A stretch of DNA of 64,000 nucleotides from Pseudalkalibacillus sp. SCS-8 (GTDB taxonomy: Bacteria > Bacillota > Bacilli > Bacillales > Fictibacillaceae). Shown piece after piece: positions 7,445 through 17,112 of the stretch; within the stretch, counting starts at the first letter, position 1; the number at the start of each line of letters is the position of its first letter. The notes below the pieces were generated by a model, which was given only the letters and a program-made list of their open reading frames with translations, had not been told where the DNA came from and did no database searches. The stretch spans positions 1,488,001 through 1,552,000 of the forward strand of contig NZ_CP143541.1 in the NCBI RefSeq assembly GCF_040126055.1, read 5' to 3'. The translations under genes and the position numbers were made by a program.

Positions 7445-8374
7445 ATGTTTGAGCATGAGACAGTTTTAAAGCAAGAGTCAATTGAAGGACTACAGATCAA
7501 GGAAGATGGCATTTACGTGGATTGTACAATGGGTGGAGCAGGTCACACCGAAGAGATTGCCAAGAGACTAACGACCGGACATGTTTATGCATTTGATCAA
7601 GACATGAAAGCAATCGAACATGCTTATGAACGATTAGCTCCATTCGAAGGTAAGTTCAGTATCATCAAGTCGAATTTCAGACACTTGAAGAAAGAACTCA
7701 TTGAAAAAGGGATAAGTGGTGTTGACGGGATTTTGTTTGACCTGGGTGTTTCTTCTCCACAATTGGACGAAGCGGATCGAGGATTCAGTTATCACCAAGA
7801 TGCACCATTGGATATGAGGATGGATCAGACAAGTGAACTGACTGCCTATCACATCGTGAATGAATGGTCCTATGAACAGATTGTCTCAATTCTATTCAAA
7901 TATGGAGAAGAGAAATTCGCAAAATCGATCGCACGAAAAATTGAAGCCTATCGGGAACGGAAGGCAATAGAAACGACTGGGGAACTGGTCGATATTATTA
8001 AAGAATCCATACCTGCAAGAGCACGTCGTAAAGGTGGTCATCCAGCTAAGCGAACGTTCCAAGCGATCAGGATTGCTGTAAACGACGAGCTTAATGCGTT
8101 TGAAGAAGCGTTGCGGGATGGAATGGAAATGCTCAATTCTGGAGGAAGAATCTGTGTCATCACCTTCCACTCTCTTGAAGATCGTATTTGCAAAAGGATC
8201 TTTAAAGAAGAAAGTAGTGGGCCAGAGCTACCGCCAGGAATGCCCGCCGTTCCAGATGAATACCAGCCGAATATGACATTGATCACACGAAAACCAATCA
8301 CCCCGGGTACAGGGGAGCAAGAGAATAATAGAAGAGCTCGTTCATCTAAGCTGAGAATTGCAGAAAAACGCTAG
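7445..8374 (+). CDS. rsmH: 16S rRNA (cytosine-1402 N4)-methyltransferase
   Basis: SAM-dependent N4-methylation of C1402 in 16S rRNA. 309 residues; starts [16 protein letters not shown], with motif [14 protein letters not shown] near residue 28, the [14 protein letters not shown] segment near 97 and the C-terminal [12 protein letters not shown] and [15 protein letters not shown] signatures of MraW/RsmH. Sits between mraZ and ftsL as in nearly all bacteria with a dcw cluster. Confidence 0.97.
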   Translation: MFEHETVLKQESIEGLQIKEDGIYVDCTMGGAGHTEEIAKRLTTGHVYAFDQDMKAIEHAYERLAPFEGKFSIIKSNFRHLKKELIEKGISGVDGILFDLGVSSPQLDEADRGFSYHQDAPLDMRMDQTSELTAYHIVNEWSYEQIVSILFKYGEEKFAKSIARKIEAYRERKAIETTGELVDIIKESIPARARRKGGHPAKRTFQAIRIAVNDELNAFEEALRDGMEMLNSGGRICVITFHSLEDRICKRIFKEESSGPELPPGMPAVPDEYQPNMTLITRKPITPGTGEQENNRRARSSKLRIAEKR

Positions 8375-8389
8375 AAAGGGGAGAGGGGT

Positions 8390-8752
8390 TTGAGTAATCT
8401 TGCCCATCAAGTACAGAGAAAAACAAGTATACAAGAGCAACAACAAACAAAGCCCCAAGTAGCCAAGCGCACGCTGGCCAGGTTTACGAAAGGGGAAAAA
8501 GTTCTTTGGTCCATTGCTGGAATCATGTTCATCGCCGTATCCATCCTTGTGATATCAAACTATGCTGAAATCTATACGATAAACAAGGAGATCCAGGTGA
8601 CAGAATACCAGATTGAGCAACAATCAGAAAAAGTGAATGACCTTGCCCTGCAAAAATCTGAATTAAGCGAACCATTACGAATCATGAACTATGCAGAAGA
8701 AAAGCTCGGCATGTCGATCAATGAGAAAAATGTGGAAATCGTCAATAACTGA
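8390..8752 (+). CDS. ftsL: Cell division protein FtsL
   Basis: Bitopic septal protein that forms a complex with DivIB and DivIC and supports PBP2B. 120 residues, TTG start at 8390 after GGGGAGAGG. The N-terminus is basic and cytoplasmic, one membrane segment spans about 38-57 (VLWSIAGIMFIAVSILVI), and the outer part is a coiled coil (EIQVTEYQIEQQSEKVNDL). Sequence conservation in FtsL is low, so position between rsmH and pbpB is part of the identification. Confidence 0.9.
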   Translation: MSNLAHQVQRKTSIQEQQQTKPQVAKRTLARFTKGEKVLWSIAGIMFIAVSILVISNYAEIYTINKEIQVTEYQIEQQSEKVNDLALQKSELSEPLRIMNYAEEKLGMSINEKNVEIVNN

Positions 8753-8769
8753 TTGGTGTGGTGGTTCGA

Positions 8770-10959
8770 ATGATAGAAAAAAAGAATGCCAATATTAATA
8801 AAGGAGCAGTGATTTTATCTTTGATATTTGTCCTGCTCTTTTTCTTATTGATTGGTCGCTATTTTTATTTAGGGTGGACAGGTAAAGCAGAGGGACAGGA
8901 TTTGAAGGTATGGGCTGAAGCCAAGTGGACAAGCTCAGACCAATTGGATGCCAAGAGAGGTACGATCTATGACCGGAATGGGAAGGCGATTGCCGAGGAT
9001 ATCAATTCTTATACTGTCATTGCGATCTTGGATGAAGACGCTGAGCATGTGGAGGATCCACGTGAAGCTGCTTCGAAATTAGCCCCGATTCTGGAAATGT
9101 CTGAATCGAGGCTGACTGATCTCATGAGCCGGGAAGCGTATCAAGTAGAGCTAGGTCCTGGAGGGAAGGAAATCAGCCATTCGAAAATGGAACAAATTAA
9201 AAATCTTGATATAGAAGGGATCACATTCAGAGCTGAAACGAAACGATACTATCAGAATCAAGATTTCGCCTCCCATATCCTTGGGTTCACTTCAGTTGAT
9301 GAAGAAGGAAATCGCAAAGGCGTCATGGGTCTCGAAAAAGCGTTGGATGAGTATTTGCGTGAAGAAGACGGAATGCTGAAGTATCAGCGTGATCGTGAAG
9401 GCTACAAGCTTCCGGATCCGAAGGAAGTGATCAAGGAACCGAAGCATGGTGCTAGAGTTTACTTGACGATTGATGAAAAGATCCAATTGTTCCTTGAAAA
9501 CGCGATGAATAAAGTGGATGAAGAATACAAACCGCACAGGATGATCGGGATTGTAGCAGACCCGAAAACCGGTCAGATTTTAGCGATGTCCAATAGACCG
9601 AGCTTCAACCCGAACATCCGTGATATCACGAATTATACGAATTATGCGATTGGTTCAGCATTTGAGCCCGGTTCAACGATGAAAGTCTTCACTCTGGCTG
9701 CAGCTATTGAAGAAGGTGTCTATAACGGTGGAGCTTTTTATGAATCCGGTAAATACAAAACGAAAGCCCATACGTATCACGACCATAATGGAGGAAAAGG
9801 CTGGGGAACGATCACATACGATGAAGGTGTCCGTCAGTCATCAAACGTCGCATTTGCAAAGATAGCAAAGGAACAGCTCGGATTTGAAAGGTTATATGAG
9901 TACTTGACCGAGCGATGGGAATTTGATGAGAGGACAGGCATCAATATTCCTGGGGAAACGGCATCGAAAATTCAATACAAATACCAATCGAATAAGATCA
10001 CGACAGCTTTCGGACAAGGAAGTGCTATTACACCGATACAACAAATCCAGGCTGCAACGGCCATTGCGAATGGTGGAAAGATGATGAAGCCTTTTGTCAT
10101 CGATAAGATCGTCGATGAGAATAACGGAGAAACCCTCAAGGACTATGAGCCTGAAGTCGTCGGGAATCCCGTTTCATCCGACACTGCCAAGCAGGTAAGG
10201 GATGTGTTGCGTACCGTCGTGACAGACGGTACAGGTAAGGTTTATGATATCGGCGGTTATGAAGTTGCTGGAAAGACGGGAACTGCTCAGAAGTACAAAA
10301 ATGGTGAGATTCTCAAAGGCTGGAATGAACATATCTTTTCTTTTCTCGGGATGGCCCCGGCAGATGATCCTCGTCTGCTTGTCTATGTAGCGATCGACGA
10401 ACCGAACCTCGATCGTTATGAACTTGGATCCCAGCCGGTATCCAAGGTGTTCAATCCGGTGATGAAAAGCAGCCTGCAATACTTGAACATTACGCCGGAA
10501 GAACATAACTCGACGGATAAGGAAGCAAAGGGGACAGAAATCGGCGATCTGATTGGCGAATCTTCAATTTCTGTAAAGAAGAAGCTTGAAGAGGAAGGGC
10601 TTGAAGTCCATGTGTTTGGAGAAGGGGACAAAATCATCAATCAAGCCCCATTCGCCGGCACAACTCTATTGAAGGGTGAGAAGGTCTTTCTCAAAACGGA
10701 TGGAAAAATTAAGATGCCTGATTTGAAAGGGATGTCCCGCTCAGAAGTGTTACGTCTGGCGAATGCGTTGGAAATGAAAACACCTGAATTCACTGGTCGT
10801 GGGTATGTCACCCTGCAAAGCATCACAAAAGGATCCGTTGTAAAGGAAGGTGCAGCACTTGTCGTTGAGTTGAAGTCCCTGCAAGAAATCAAGAAAGCAA
10901 AAGAAGCCAAAAAGGATACTGAAAAAGCAACAGACAAGAAAGAGAAGAAGAACGACTGA
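8770..10959 (+). CDS. pbpB: Penicillin-binding protein 2B (septal transpeptidase)
   Basis: Class B PBP that cross-links septal peptidoglycan. 729 residues: N-terminal membrane anchor about 12-32, PBP dimerisation domain, transpeptidase domain with GSTMK (Ser302 is the nucleophile), SSN (357-359) and KTGT (502-505), then two C-terminal PASTA modules (about 590-705) and a Lys-rich tail. A GTG at 8758 is in frame, but only the ATG at 8770 has a ribosome site (GGTGG, five bases away). Slightly longer than B. subtilis PBP2B because of the basic tail KKAKEAKKDTEKATDKKEKK. Confidence 0.95.
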   Translation: MIEKKNANINKGAVILSLIFVLLFFLLIGRYFYLGWTGKAEGQDLKVWAEAKWTSSDQLDAKRGTIYDRNGKAIAEDINSYTVIAILDEDAEHVEDPREAASKLAPILEMSESRLTDLMSREAYQVELGPGGKEISHSKMEQIKNLDIEGITFRAETKRYYQNQDFASHILGFTSVDEEGNRKGVMGLEKALDEYLREEDGMLKYQRDREGYKLPDPKEVIKEPKHGARVYLTIDEKIQLFLENAMNKVDEEYKPHRMIGIVADPKTGQILAMSNRPSFNPNIRDITNYTNYAIGSAFEPGSTMKVFTLAAAIEEGVYNGGAFYESGKYKTKAHTYHDHNGGKGWGTITYDEGVRQSSNVAFAKIAKEQLGFERLYEYLTERWEFDERTGINIPGETASKIQYKYQSNKITTAFGQGSAITPIQQIQAATAIANGGKMMKPFVIDKIVDENNGETLKDYEPEVVGNPVSSDTAKQVRDVLRTVVTDGTGKVYDIGGYEVAGKTGTAQKYKNGEILKGWNEHIFSFLGMAPADDPRLLVYVAIDEPNLDRYELGSQPVSKVFNPVMKSSLQYLNITPEEHNSTDKEAKGTEIGDLIGESSISVKKKLEEEGLEVHVFGEGDKIINQAPFAGTTLLKGEKVFLKTDGKIKMPDLKGMSRSEVLRLANALEMKTPEFTGRGYVTLQSITKGSVVKEGAALVVELKSLQEIKKAKEAKKDTEKATDKKEKKND

Positions 10960-11027
10960 TCTGTTCTAGCTGTCTCTGTACAAGCATATATTTGAAAACG
11001 AGCTGAACTGCCGAGGAGGTTTGTCTA

Positions 11028-12959
11028 GTGCGTGTTTCAAATGTAACTGTACGGAGACGGCTTATTTTTGTGTTTGTAGCTGGTCTTCTCTTCCTATTGG
11101 TCATCATCGGTCGGTTAGGTTACGTCCAATTCGTGAAAGGTGATTGGCTTACCGGTCTAGCATTGGATTCATGGAGCCGGAACGTCCCATTCGAGCCCAA
11201 AAGGGGAGAAATTCTTGACCGGAATGGCGAGCCGATTGCGATGAACATCAGTGCGCCTACCGTTTTTGTTGTCCCTAAACAAGTGAAGGACCCAACTAGT
11301 ACCGCTAGAAAGCTGGCAGCCTCTCTAAACCTGAGTGAAACTGAGGTCTACAAGACGATCACCCAGAGAAAGTCGATCGTCAATGTTAAAGGGGCAAAGA
11401 AAATCAGTAATGAAAAAGCGAATGAAATCCGAGCATATGACTTACCTGGAGTTTTTATCGGAGAAGACAGCAAAAGGCATTATCCTGAAGGGAATTTCTT
11501 AGCTCATGTTCTCGGCTTCGTCGGAATCGATAATCAAGGTTTGACCGGGCTTGAGCTTCAATATGATGAATATTTGAAGGGTCAGAAGGGACATGTATCG
11601 TTCTATACGGATGTACGTGGAAATCGGATGCCTTCCCTTTCTGATGAGTATCAGCCACCGACGGATGGATTGAATTTGAAATTGACGATTGATAAGAAAG
11701 TCCAATCGATCATCGAACGAGAGCTGGATATAGCAGAGGCGACGTATGCCCCTGATGGTGTCGTAGCCATTGCGATGGATCCGAACACGGGCGAAATACT
11801 CGGTATGTCAAGCAGACCAGATTACAACCCGGAAAATTTCCGTGAAGTCCCTCAAGAAATCTATAATCGGAACAAACCAGTCTGGAGCACGTATGAGCCA
11901 GGATCAACCTTCAAAATCATCACCCTTGCTGCAGCCCTGGAAGAAGGAAAAGTAGATTTGGAACGGGATCGCATCCATGATCCAGGTTCAATCGAAGTAG
12001 CAGGAAGGAAGCTGAGATGCTGGAAAAGAGGAGGACATGGTTCTGAAACCTATCTCGAGGTCGTCCAAAACTCCTGTAACCCCGGCTTTGTGGTGCTTGG
12101 TCAGCGCCTAGGCAAAGAGAAGCTGTTTTCATATATCAAGAATTTCGGATTCGGGCAAAAAACCGGAATCGATCTCCAGGGTGAGAGTACTGGGATCTTG
12201 TTCAATCTGGAAAGAGTAGGACCTCTTGAGCTCGCTACAACCGCTTTTGGTCAAGGGGTTTCTGTCACGCCGATTCAGCAGGTTGCAGCGGTTGCAGCGG
12301 CTGTGAATGGCGGACGTCTCTACACGCCTTATGTTGCCAAGGAATGGTTGGACCCTGATACGGGCGAATCGGTCAAGAGGATGTCGCCAGTCATGAAACG
12401 CCAGGTGATCTCCGAAGAAACGTCAAAGAAAGTACGGGAAGCTTTAGAGAGCGTTGTTGCTCAAGGGACTGGTAAAGGGGCATTTGTAGATGGCTATCGT
12501 GTAGGTGGGAAGACAGGTACCGCACAGAAGGCTGTGAATGGTCAGTATTTGAAGGATAACCACATTGTCTCCTTCATTGGTTTCGCACCAGCGGATGACC
12601 CTCAAATCGTTGTTTATATTGCCGTTGATAACCCTAAAGGGACCCTGCAATTCGGTGGAATTGTCGCAGCCCCGATTGTGGGGAATATCATAGAGGATAG
12701 CTTAGCAGCAATGGGTGTACCGAAAAGGAAAAATCAAATCGAAAAAGAGTTGACCTGGCTTGATCAGCCATTGATTACGATTCCGGATCTAAAAGGGAAA
12801 ACAAGACAGGATATCCATAAAGCATTTTACGATTTTAAGATTGAAGCCGTCGGAACAGGGGATACTGTTATCGACCAAGCCCCTTTACCTGGTCAAAAGA
12901 TGACGGCGGGTTCATTAATTCGGCTCTATATGGGTGACAAATCATCCGGAGAAGATTAA
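11028..12959 (+). CDS. spoVD: Sporulation-specific PBP SpoVD
   Basis: Class B transpeptidase for spore cortex peptidoglycan. 643 residues: membrane anchor about 11-31, transpeptidase with GSTFK (Ser292), SCN (348-350) and KTGT (494-497), and one C-terminal PASTA domain. The cysteine in SCN, and a second at residue 330 (LRCWKRGG), fit the known SpoVD disulfide that the thiol-disulfide oxidoreductase StoA reduces. GTG start with GAGGAGG eight bases upstream. Follows pbpB as in B. subtilis, where it is sigma-E controlled. The gap has a possible sigma-E -10 (CATATATT, 10985) but no clear -35. Confidence 0.95.
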   Translation: MRVSNVTVRRRLIFVFVAGLLFLLVIIGRLGYVQFVKGDWLTGLALDSWSRNVPFEPKRGEILDRNGEPIAMNISAPTVFVVPKQVKDPTSTARKLAASLNLSETEVYKTITQRKSIVNVKGAKKISNEKANEIRAYDLPGVFIGEDSKRHYPEGNFLAHVLGFVGIDNQGLTGLELQYDEYLKGQKGHVSFYTDVRGNRMPSLSDEYQPPTDGLNLKLTIDKKVQSIIERELDIAEATYAPDGVVAIAMDPNTGEILGMSSRPDYNPENFREVPQEIYNRNKPVWSTYEPGSTFKIITLAAALEEGKVDLERDRIHDPGSIEVAGRKLRCWKRGGHGSETYLEVVQNSCNPGFVVLGQRLGKEKLFSYIKNFGFGQKTGIDLQGESTGILFNLERVGPLELATTAFGQGVSVTPIQQVAAVAAAVNGGRLYTPYVAKEWLDPDTGESVKRMSPVMKRQVISEETSKKVREALESVVAQGTGKGAFVDGYRVGGKTGTAQKAVNGQYLKDNHIVSFIGFAPADDPQIVVYIAVDNPKGTLQFGGIVAAPIVGNIIEDSLAAMGVPKRKNQIEKELTWLDQPLITIPDLKGKTRQDIHKAFYDFKIEAVGTGDTVIDQAPLPGQKMTAGSLIRLYMGDKSSGED

Positions 12960-12991
12960 AATATAGGCTATAGTAGTCTGCGAAACATTGC

Positions 12992-13073
12992 AGTGTCTGA
13001 CAGTCCGTCCCCTATTCACCTCTGCTATCCGATGGTCGGAGGTTAGACGAGGGATTGTCCGGCACTTTCTTTT
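12992..13073 (+). terminator. Long imperfect hairpin between spoVD and murE
   Basis: Positions 12992-13006 pair with 13052-13066 at 14 of 15 positions (two G-U, one mismatch), and an inner 7-bp stem pairs 13018-13024 with 13037-13043. A TTTCTTTT tail follows. This could end the pbpB-spoVD transcript, but the pyrimidine tail is interrupted and the two-part stem is larger than a usual terminator, so a structured leader of murE is also possible. Confidence 0.55.
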
Positions 13074-13121
13074 GCATTTTAGGTTTGAATTAGGATTCTG
13101 ATAAAGGATGGTTTTCGTTAC

Positions 13122-14594
13122 ATGAAGAAATTAAGCGCATTACTGGATTGGCTGAAGGTCTATCAACTGGAAAATGAAGCGGATCCAATGGTCACTGGAA
13201 TTGAAATGGATTCAAGGAAAGTCGAGGAAGGGCACCTTTTCGTTTGTATTGAAGGTGAAAATTTCGATGGACATGACTATATCGACCAAGTGGTCGAAAA
13301 AGGAGCATCCGTCATTGTTGCAAATCGTATGGTGAATACGACTCTACCTGTAATACTTGTACGGGACACCCGACATACGATGGCTGTGCTTGCGGATGTC
13401 TTTTACGGACAGCCCACGCATGATCTGCAGCTTGTCGGTGTTACCGGAACAAATGGAAAGACAACGGTCACCCATATTATCGACAAGATGTATCAGGATC
13501 AAGGAAAACGTACCGGGGTCATCGGAACGATTGAAATGCGGATTAACAACAAGAAATATCCTGTTACAAATACCACTCCAGAAGCACCGTTCTTGCAGAA
13601 GGCCTTTGCAACAATGGTAGACGAAGAAGTGGATGGTGCCTTGATGGAGGTATCCTCCCATGCACTTGAGATGGGAAGAGTCAGGGGGTGCGACTTTAAC
13701 ATCGCTGTGTTCACGAACCTGTCACAGGATCATCTGGATTATCATGAAACGATGGAACAATATTTACAAGCGAAAAGTCTTCTGTTTTCGCAACTTGGTA
13801 ATACATATGATAATAAGAATCAGAAGCTGGCAGTACTGAATGCGGATGACCCTGCATCAACTAAGCTAACTAGACTGACTTCTGCTCAAATCATGACGTA
13901 TGGGATTGAGAATACTAGTGATGTTATGGCAAAGAACATCTCCATAACTGGTAAAGGGACGACTTTTTCCCTTGTGACGTTAGAGGGATGTTATGACGTC
14001 GAGATGAAGTTGATTGGAAAATTCAGCGTTTATAATGTTCTGGCCGCTGTTACAGCTGGAATTGGCGCAGGACTTGATGAACAAAAAATGATCGAGTCTG
14101 TCGAACAACTAGAGGGTGTTCCGGGAAGATTCGAGGTTATTGACGAAGGACAACCATTTACAGTCATAGTCGATTATGCCCACACTCCAGATAGTCTTGA
14201 AAATGTGTTAACGACGATTAATGAATTTGCAGAAGGGGATACACATTGTATCGTCGGTTGTGGTGGAAACCGCGATCGGACGAAAAGGCCTCTTATGGCG
14301 AAAATTGCAGAAAAGTATTCCGATCATGCCATCTTCACATCTGATAATCCACGGAACGAACCACCTGAAGCTATCCTTGCCGACATGGAAGCTGGTGTCG
14401 AGGGTGGCTCGTACACATCAATCGTAGACCGGAAGGAAGCGATTGAAACGGCTGTCCGGAACGCTGGCCCGAAAGATATCATCCTGATTGCAGGAAAAGG
14501 GCATGAAACCTATCAAACGATTGGAAATCAGACGTTTGAATTCGATGATCGTCAAGTCGCTAGAGAGGCGATCAGAAAACATCTCAATTCATAA
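13122..14594 (+). CDS. murE: UDP-MurNAc-tripeptide synthetase (meso-DAP adding)
   Basis: ATP-dependent addition of the third peptide residue to UDP-MurNAc-Ala-Glu. 490 residues with the Mur-ligase P-loop TGTNGKTT at 108-115, the middle-domain DHLDYH near 203, and DNPRNE at 408-413. The DNPR motif is the specificity mark for meso-diaminopimelate over lysine, so this organism should have DAP-type peptidoglycan. ATG at 13122 after AAAGGATGG. Separated from spoVD by a large hairpin and followed by mraY. Confidence 0.96.
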   Translation: MKKLSALLDWLKVYQLENEADPMVTGIEMDSRKVEEGHLFVCIEGENFDGHDYIDQVVEKGASVIVANRMVNTTLPVILVRDTRHTMAVLADVFYGQPTHDLQLVGVTGTNGKTTVTHIIDKMYQDQGKRTGVIGTIEMRINNKKYPVTNTTPEAPFLQKAFATMVDEEVDGALMEVSSHALEMGRVRGCDFNIAVFTNLSQDHLDYHETMEQYLQAKSLLFSQLGNTYDNKNQKLAVLNADDPASTKLTRLTSAQIMTYGIENTSDVMAKNISITGKGTTFSLVTLEGCYDVEMKLIGKFSVYNVLAAVTAGIGAGLDEQKMIESVEQLEGVPGRFEVIDEGQPFTVIVDYAHTPDSLENVLTTINEFAEGDTHCIVGCGGNRDRTKRPLMAKIAEKYSDHAIFTSDNPRNEPPEAILADMEAGVEGGSYTSIVDRKEAIETAVRNAGPKDIILIAGKGHETYQTIGNQTFEFDDRQVAREAIRKHLNS

Positions 14595-14651
14595 TTCAAG
14601 ATGTTGTTATTATTGTAGTAACTTATTTTGCACTAGGAGGGGTCAAAAGAT

Positions 14652-15623
14652 ATGGAAACGGGTTTAATCGTTACCCTTCTCGCTTCATTTATTGTAGCTG
14701 TCGTTCTTTCGCCGATATTCATACCTTTCTTGAAACGCTTGAAATTCGGCCAAAGCATACGTGAAGAAGGGCCAAAATCACATCAAAAAAAATCAGGGAC
14801 ACCGACGATGGGTGGAATTGTCATCATTGTCTCTTTAATTGTATCGACCTTATTGATTTCCTTATATTTCGGGTTGTTCACAATCGAAATCATGATTTTG
14901 CTTTTCGTCACACTTGGGTATGGAATTATCGGGTTCATTGATGATTTCATAAAAGTTGTGATGAAACGGAATTTAGGATTGACGTCTAAGCAGAAGCTGC
15001 TTGGTCAATTGATTATTGCTATCATTTTTTACTTTGGTATGAAACAAGCTGGGATATCCACTGCATTATCTATACCTGGTACAGACTTATCCTTCGAGCT
15101 TGGATGGTTTTATGTGGTCTTGATCATCGTCATGCTGGTCGGTGCTTCCAATGCAGTGAACCTGACCGATGGGCTGGACGGATTACTAGCTGGAACCGCA
15201 GCCATCGCATTCGGGGCTTTTGCTGTCATTGCTTCAAGTAAATTAGACCTTGGTATCGCCTTGTTCTGTTTGGCAGTGGTCGGCTCCTTATTAGGATTCT
15301 TAGTCTTCAATGCCCATCCCGCTAAGGTGTTCATGGGGGATACAGGCTCATTGGCACTCGGGGGTGCTATCGCTGCAGTCGCCATCTTGACGAAAACGGA
15401 ATTATTGCTCGTCCTCATTGGAGGAATCTTCGTGATGGAAACATTGTCTGTCATGATTCAGGTCGTATCGTTTAAAACGACTGGAAAAAGAATTTTCAAA
15501 ATGAGCCCGTTACATCATCATTATGAACTAAGTGGATGGAGCGAATGGCGCATCGTCGTAACATTCTGGGCAGTTGGTCTGCTGCTTGCGAGTTTGGGAA
15601 TCTATATCGAGGTGTTGATCTAA
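14652..15623 (+). CDS. mraY: Phospho-MurNAc-pentapeptide transferase
   Basis: Transfers phospho-MurNAc-pentapeptide to undecaprenyl phosphate, making lipid I. 323 residues with about ten membrane segments and the family motifs FIDDFIKV (catalytic Asp pair), [24 protein letters not shown] and [19 protein letters not shown]. Ends one base before the murD TTG. The enzyme that normally follows it, MurG, is not encoded in this window. Confidence 0.97.
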   Translation: METGLIVTLLASFIVAVVLSPIFIPFLKRLKFGQSIREEGPKSHQKKSGTPTMGGIVIIVSLIVSTLLISLYFGLFTIEIMILLFVTLGYGIIGFIDDFIKVVMKRNLGLTSKQKLLGQLIIAIIFYFGMKQAGISTALSIPGTDLSFELGWFYVVLIIVMLVGASNAVNLTDGLDGLLAGTAAIAFGAFAVIASSKLDLGIALFCLAVVGSLLGFLVFNAHPAKVFMGDTGSLALGGAIAAVAILTKTELLLVLIGGIFVMETLSVMIQVVSFKTTGKRIFKMSPLHHHYELSGWSEWRIVVTFWAVGLLLASLGIYIEVLI

Positions 15624-15624
15624 A

Positions 15625-16977
15625 TTGAACCGAAAAGAGGAATTGCGTCATAAAAAGGTGCTGGTGGTCGGCCTTGCAAAAAGCGGATTTGCAGCAGCCA
15701 AATTGTTGAATAAACATGGAGCTCAAGTGATCGTCAATGATCGAAAGGACCTGGATGATAATCCAGAAGCGAAAGAACTGATTGAACTTGGCATGGAAGT
15801 CCACTGTGGGGGGCACCCTCTCCATCTGGTGGACAACTCTCTGGATTTTATCGTAAAGAATCCAGGGATCCCATATGAAAATGTTCTGATTGAAGAAGCG
15901 GTCCTTAAGGGCATTCCGGTATATACAGAGGTGGAGCTCGCTTCCTATCTGACGGATGCTGACATTGTCGGAATCACCGGATCGAATGGGAAGACGACCA
16001 CAACCACGTTGGTTGGGAAGATGCTTGAAGGAGGTCCAAAAGAACCTGTTGTTGCCGGCAATATCGGGACGGTCTTATGCGAGGTGGCGGATCAAACGAC
16101 GTCAAATGATGTTATTGTCGCTGAGCTTTCAAGTTTTCAATTGCTTGGAATAGAGGCATTTCATCCGAAAGTGGCGGTACTTTTGAATTTATTTGATGCT
16201 CATCTTGATTACCATGGAACGAAGGCTGAATATGGAAAAGCCAAAGCCCGACTATTCATGAATCAAACGAGCGAGGACTACTGTGTTTACAATGAAGACG
16301 ATGATGATGTTAAGGATCTCGTCCAACATGTTAAAAGCATAAAAGTTCCATTCAGTACGAAAAAAACCGTTGAAAACGGAGTCTACATTAAAGAAGATAC
16401 AGTCATGTTCCGCGATGAACCGATCGTCGGGATTGATGAAATCGTGCTGCCAGGGGAACACAACTTGGAAAATATTTTAGCTGCCATAGCCGCCTCGAAG
16501 CTCATTGGTGCATCTAATGAGCAGATCCGGAATGTCCTTAAAACATTCAGCGGGGTGAAGCATCGCCTTCAATACGTAACGACTCATGAAGGGGTCAAGT
16601 TCTTTAACGATTCCAAGGCGACGAACATCCTCGCTACCCAAAAGGCGGTCTCTGCATTCAGTGAACCTGTCATTTTGCTTGCAGGTGGTTTGGATCGTGG
16701 AAATGAATTTGACGAACTCATCCCTTCGTTATCAGGCGTAAAGACGTTGATTACTTTTGGAGAGACTGCACCGAAATTGATGAAAACAGCTGAACAAGCA
16801 GGAATAAACCAAATCAAACATGTTGATAATGTTGAAAAAGCCGTACCTGTAGCAATGGAATATGCTGAAGCTGGTGATGTGGTTTTGTTATCACCGGCAT
16901 GCGCAAGCTGGGATCAATATCCTTCTTTTGAACAAAGAGGGGACATGTTTATTGAAGCCGTGCATAAACTTAGGTAA
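15625..16977 (+). CDS. murD: UDP-MurNAc-alanine D-glutamate ligase
   Basis: Adds D-glutamate to UDP-MurNAc-L-alanine. 450 residues, with the P-loop GITGSNGKTTTT at about 116-127, NLFDAHLDYHG in the central domain and the C-terminal SPACASWDQY signature. TTG start at 15625, one base after the mraY stop, with GAGGTG inside the end of mraY, so coupled translation is likely. Confidence 0.96.
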   Translation: MNRKEELRHKKVLVVGLAKSGFAAAKLLNKHGAQVIVNDRKDLDDNPEAKELIELGMEVHCGGHPLHLVDNSLDFIVKNPGIPYENVLIEEAVLKGIPVYTEVELASYLTDADIVGITGSNGKTTTTTLVGKMLEGGPKEPVVAGNIGTVLCEVADQTTSNDVIVAELSSFQLLGIEAFHPKVAVLLNLFDAHLDYHGTKAEYGKAKARLFMNQTSEDYCVYNEDDDDVKDLVQHVKSIKVPFSTKKTVENGVYIKEDTVMFRDEPIVGIDEIVLPGEHNLENILAAIAASKLIGASNEQIRNVLKTFSGVKHRLQYVTTHEGVKFFNDSKATNILATQKAVSAFSEPVILLAGGLDRGNEFDELIPSLSGVKTLITFGETAPKLMKTAEQAGINQIKHVDNVEKAVPVAMEYAEAGDVVLLSPACASWDQYPSFEQRGDMFIEAVHKLR

Positions 16978-17112
16978 CAGAGGTTGTTCAAACGCAATCG
17001 AGGGTGGAACTGTCTAGCCTGTTATTTTCACGGCGGTCAAACAACATGATTCTGGATACGTGACAGGTACCGCTCATTTCATTGCTAAACCCATGGATTT
17101 GAGGTGTCCTGT

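Noticed and set aside
8758..8769. GTG start for pbpB four codons upstream
   Set aside because: No ribosome site before it; GGTGG spaces properly to ATG 8770.
16978..17112. Sigma-E promoter for spoVE
   Set aside because: Expected from B. subtilis, but no CATACAnT with a matching -35 could be found.
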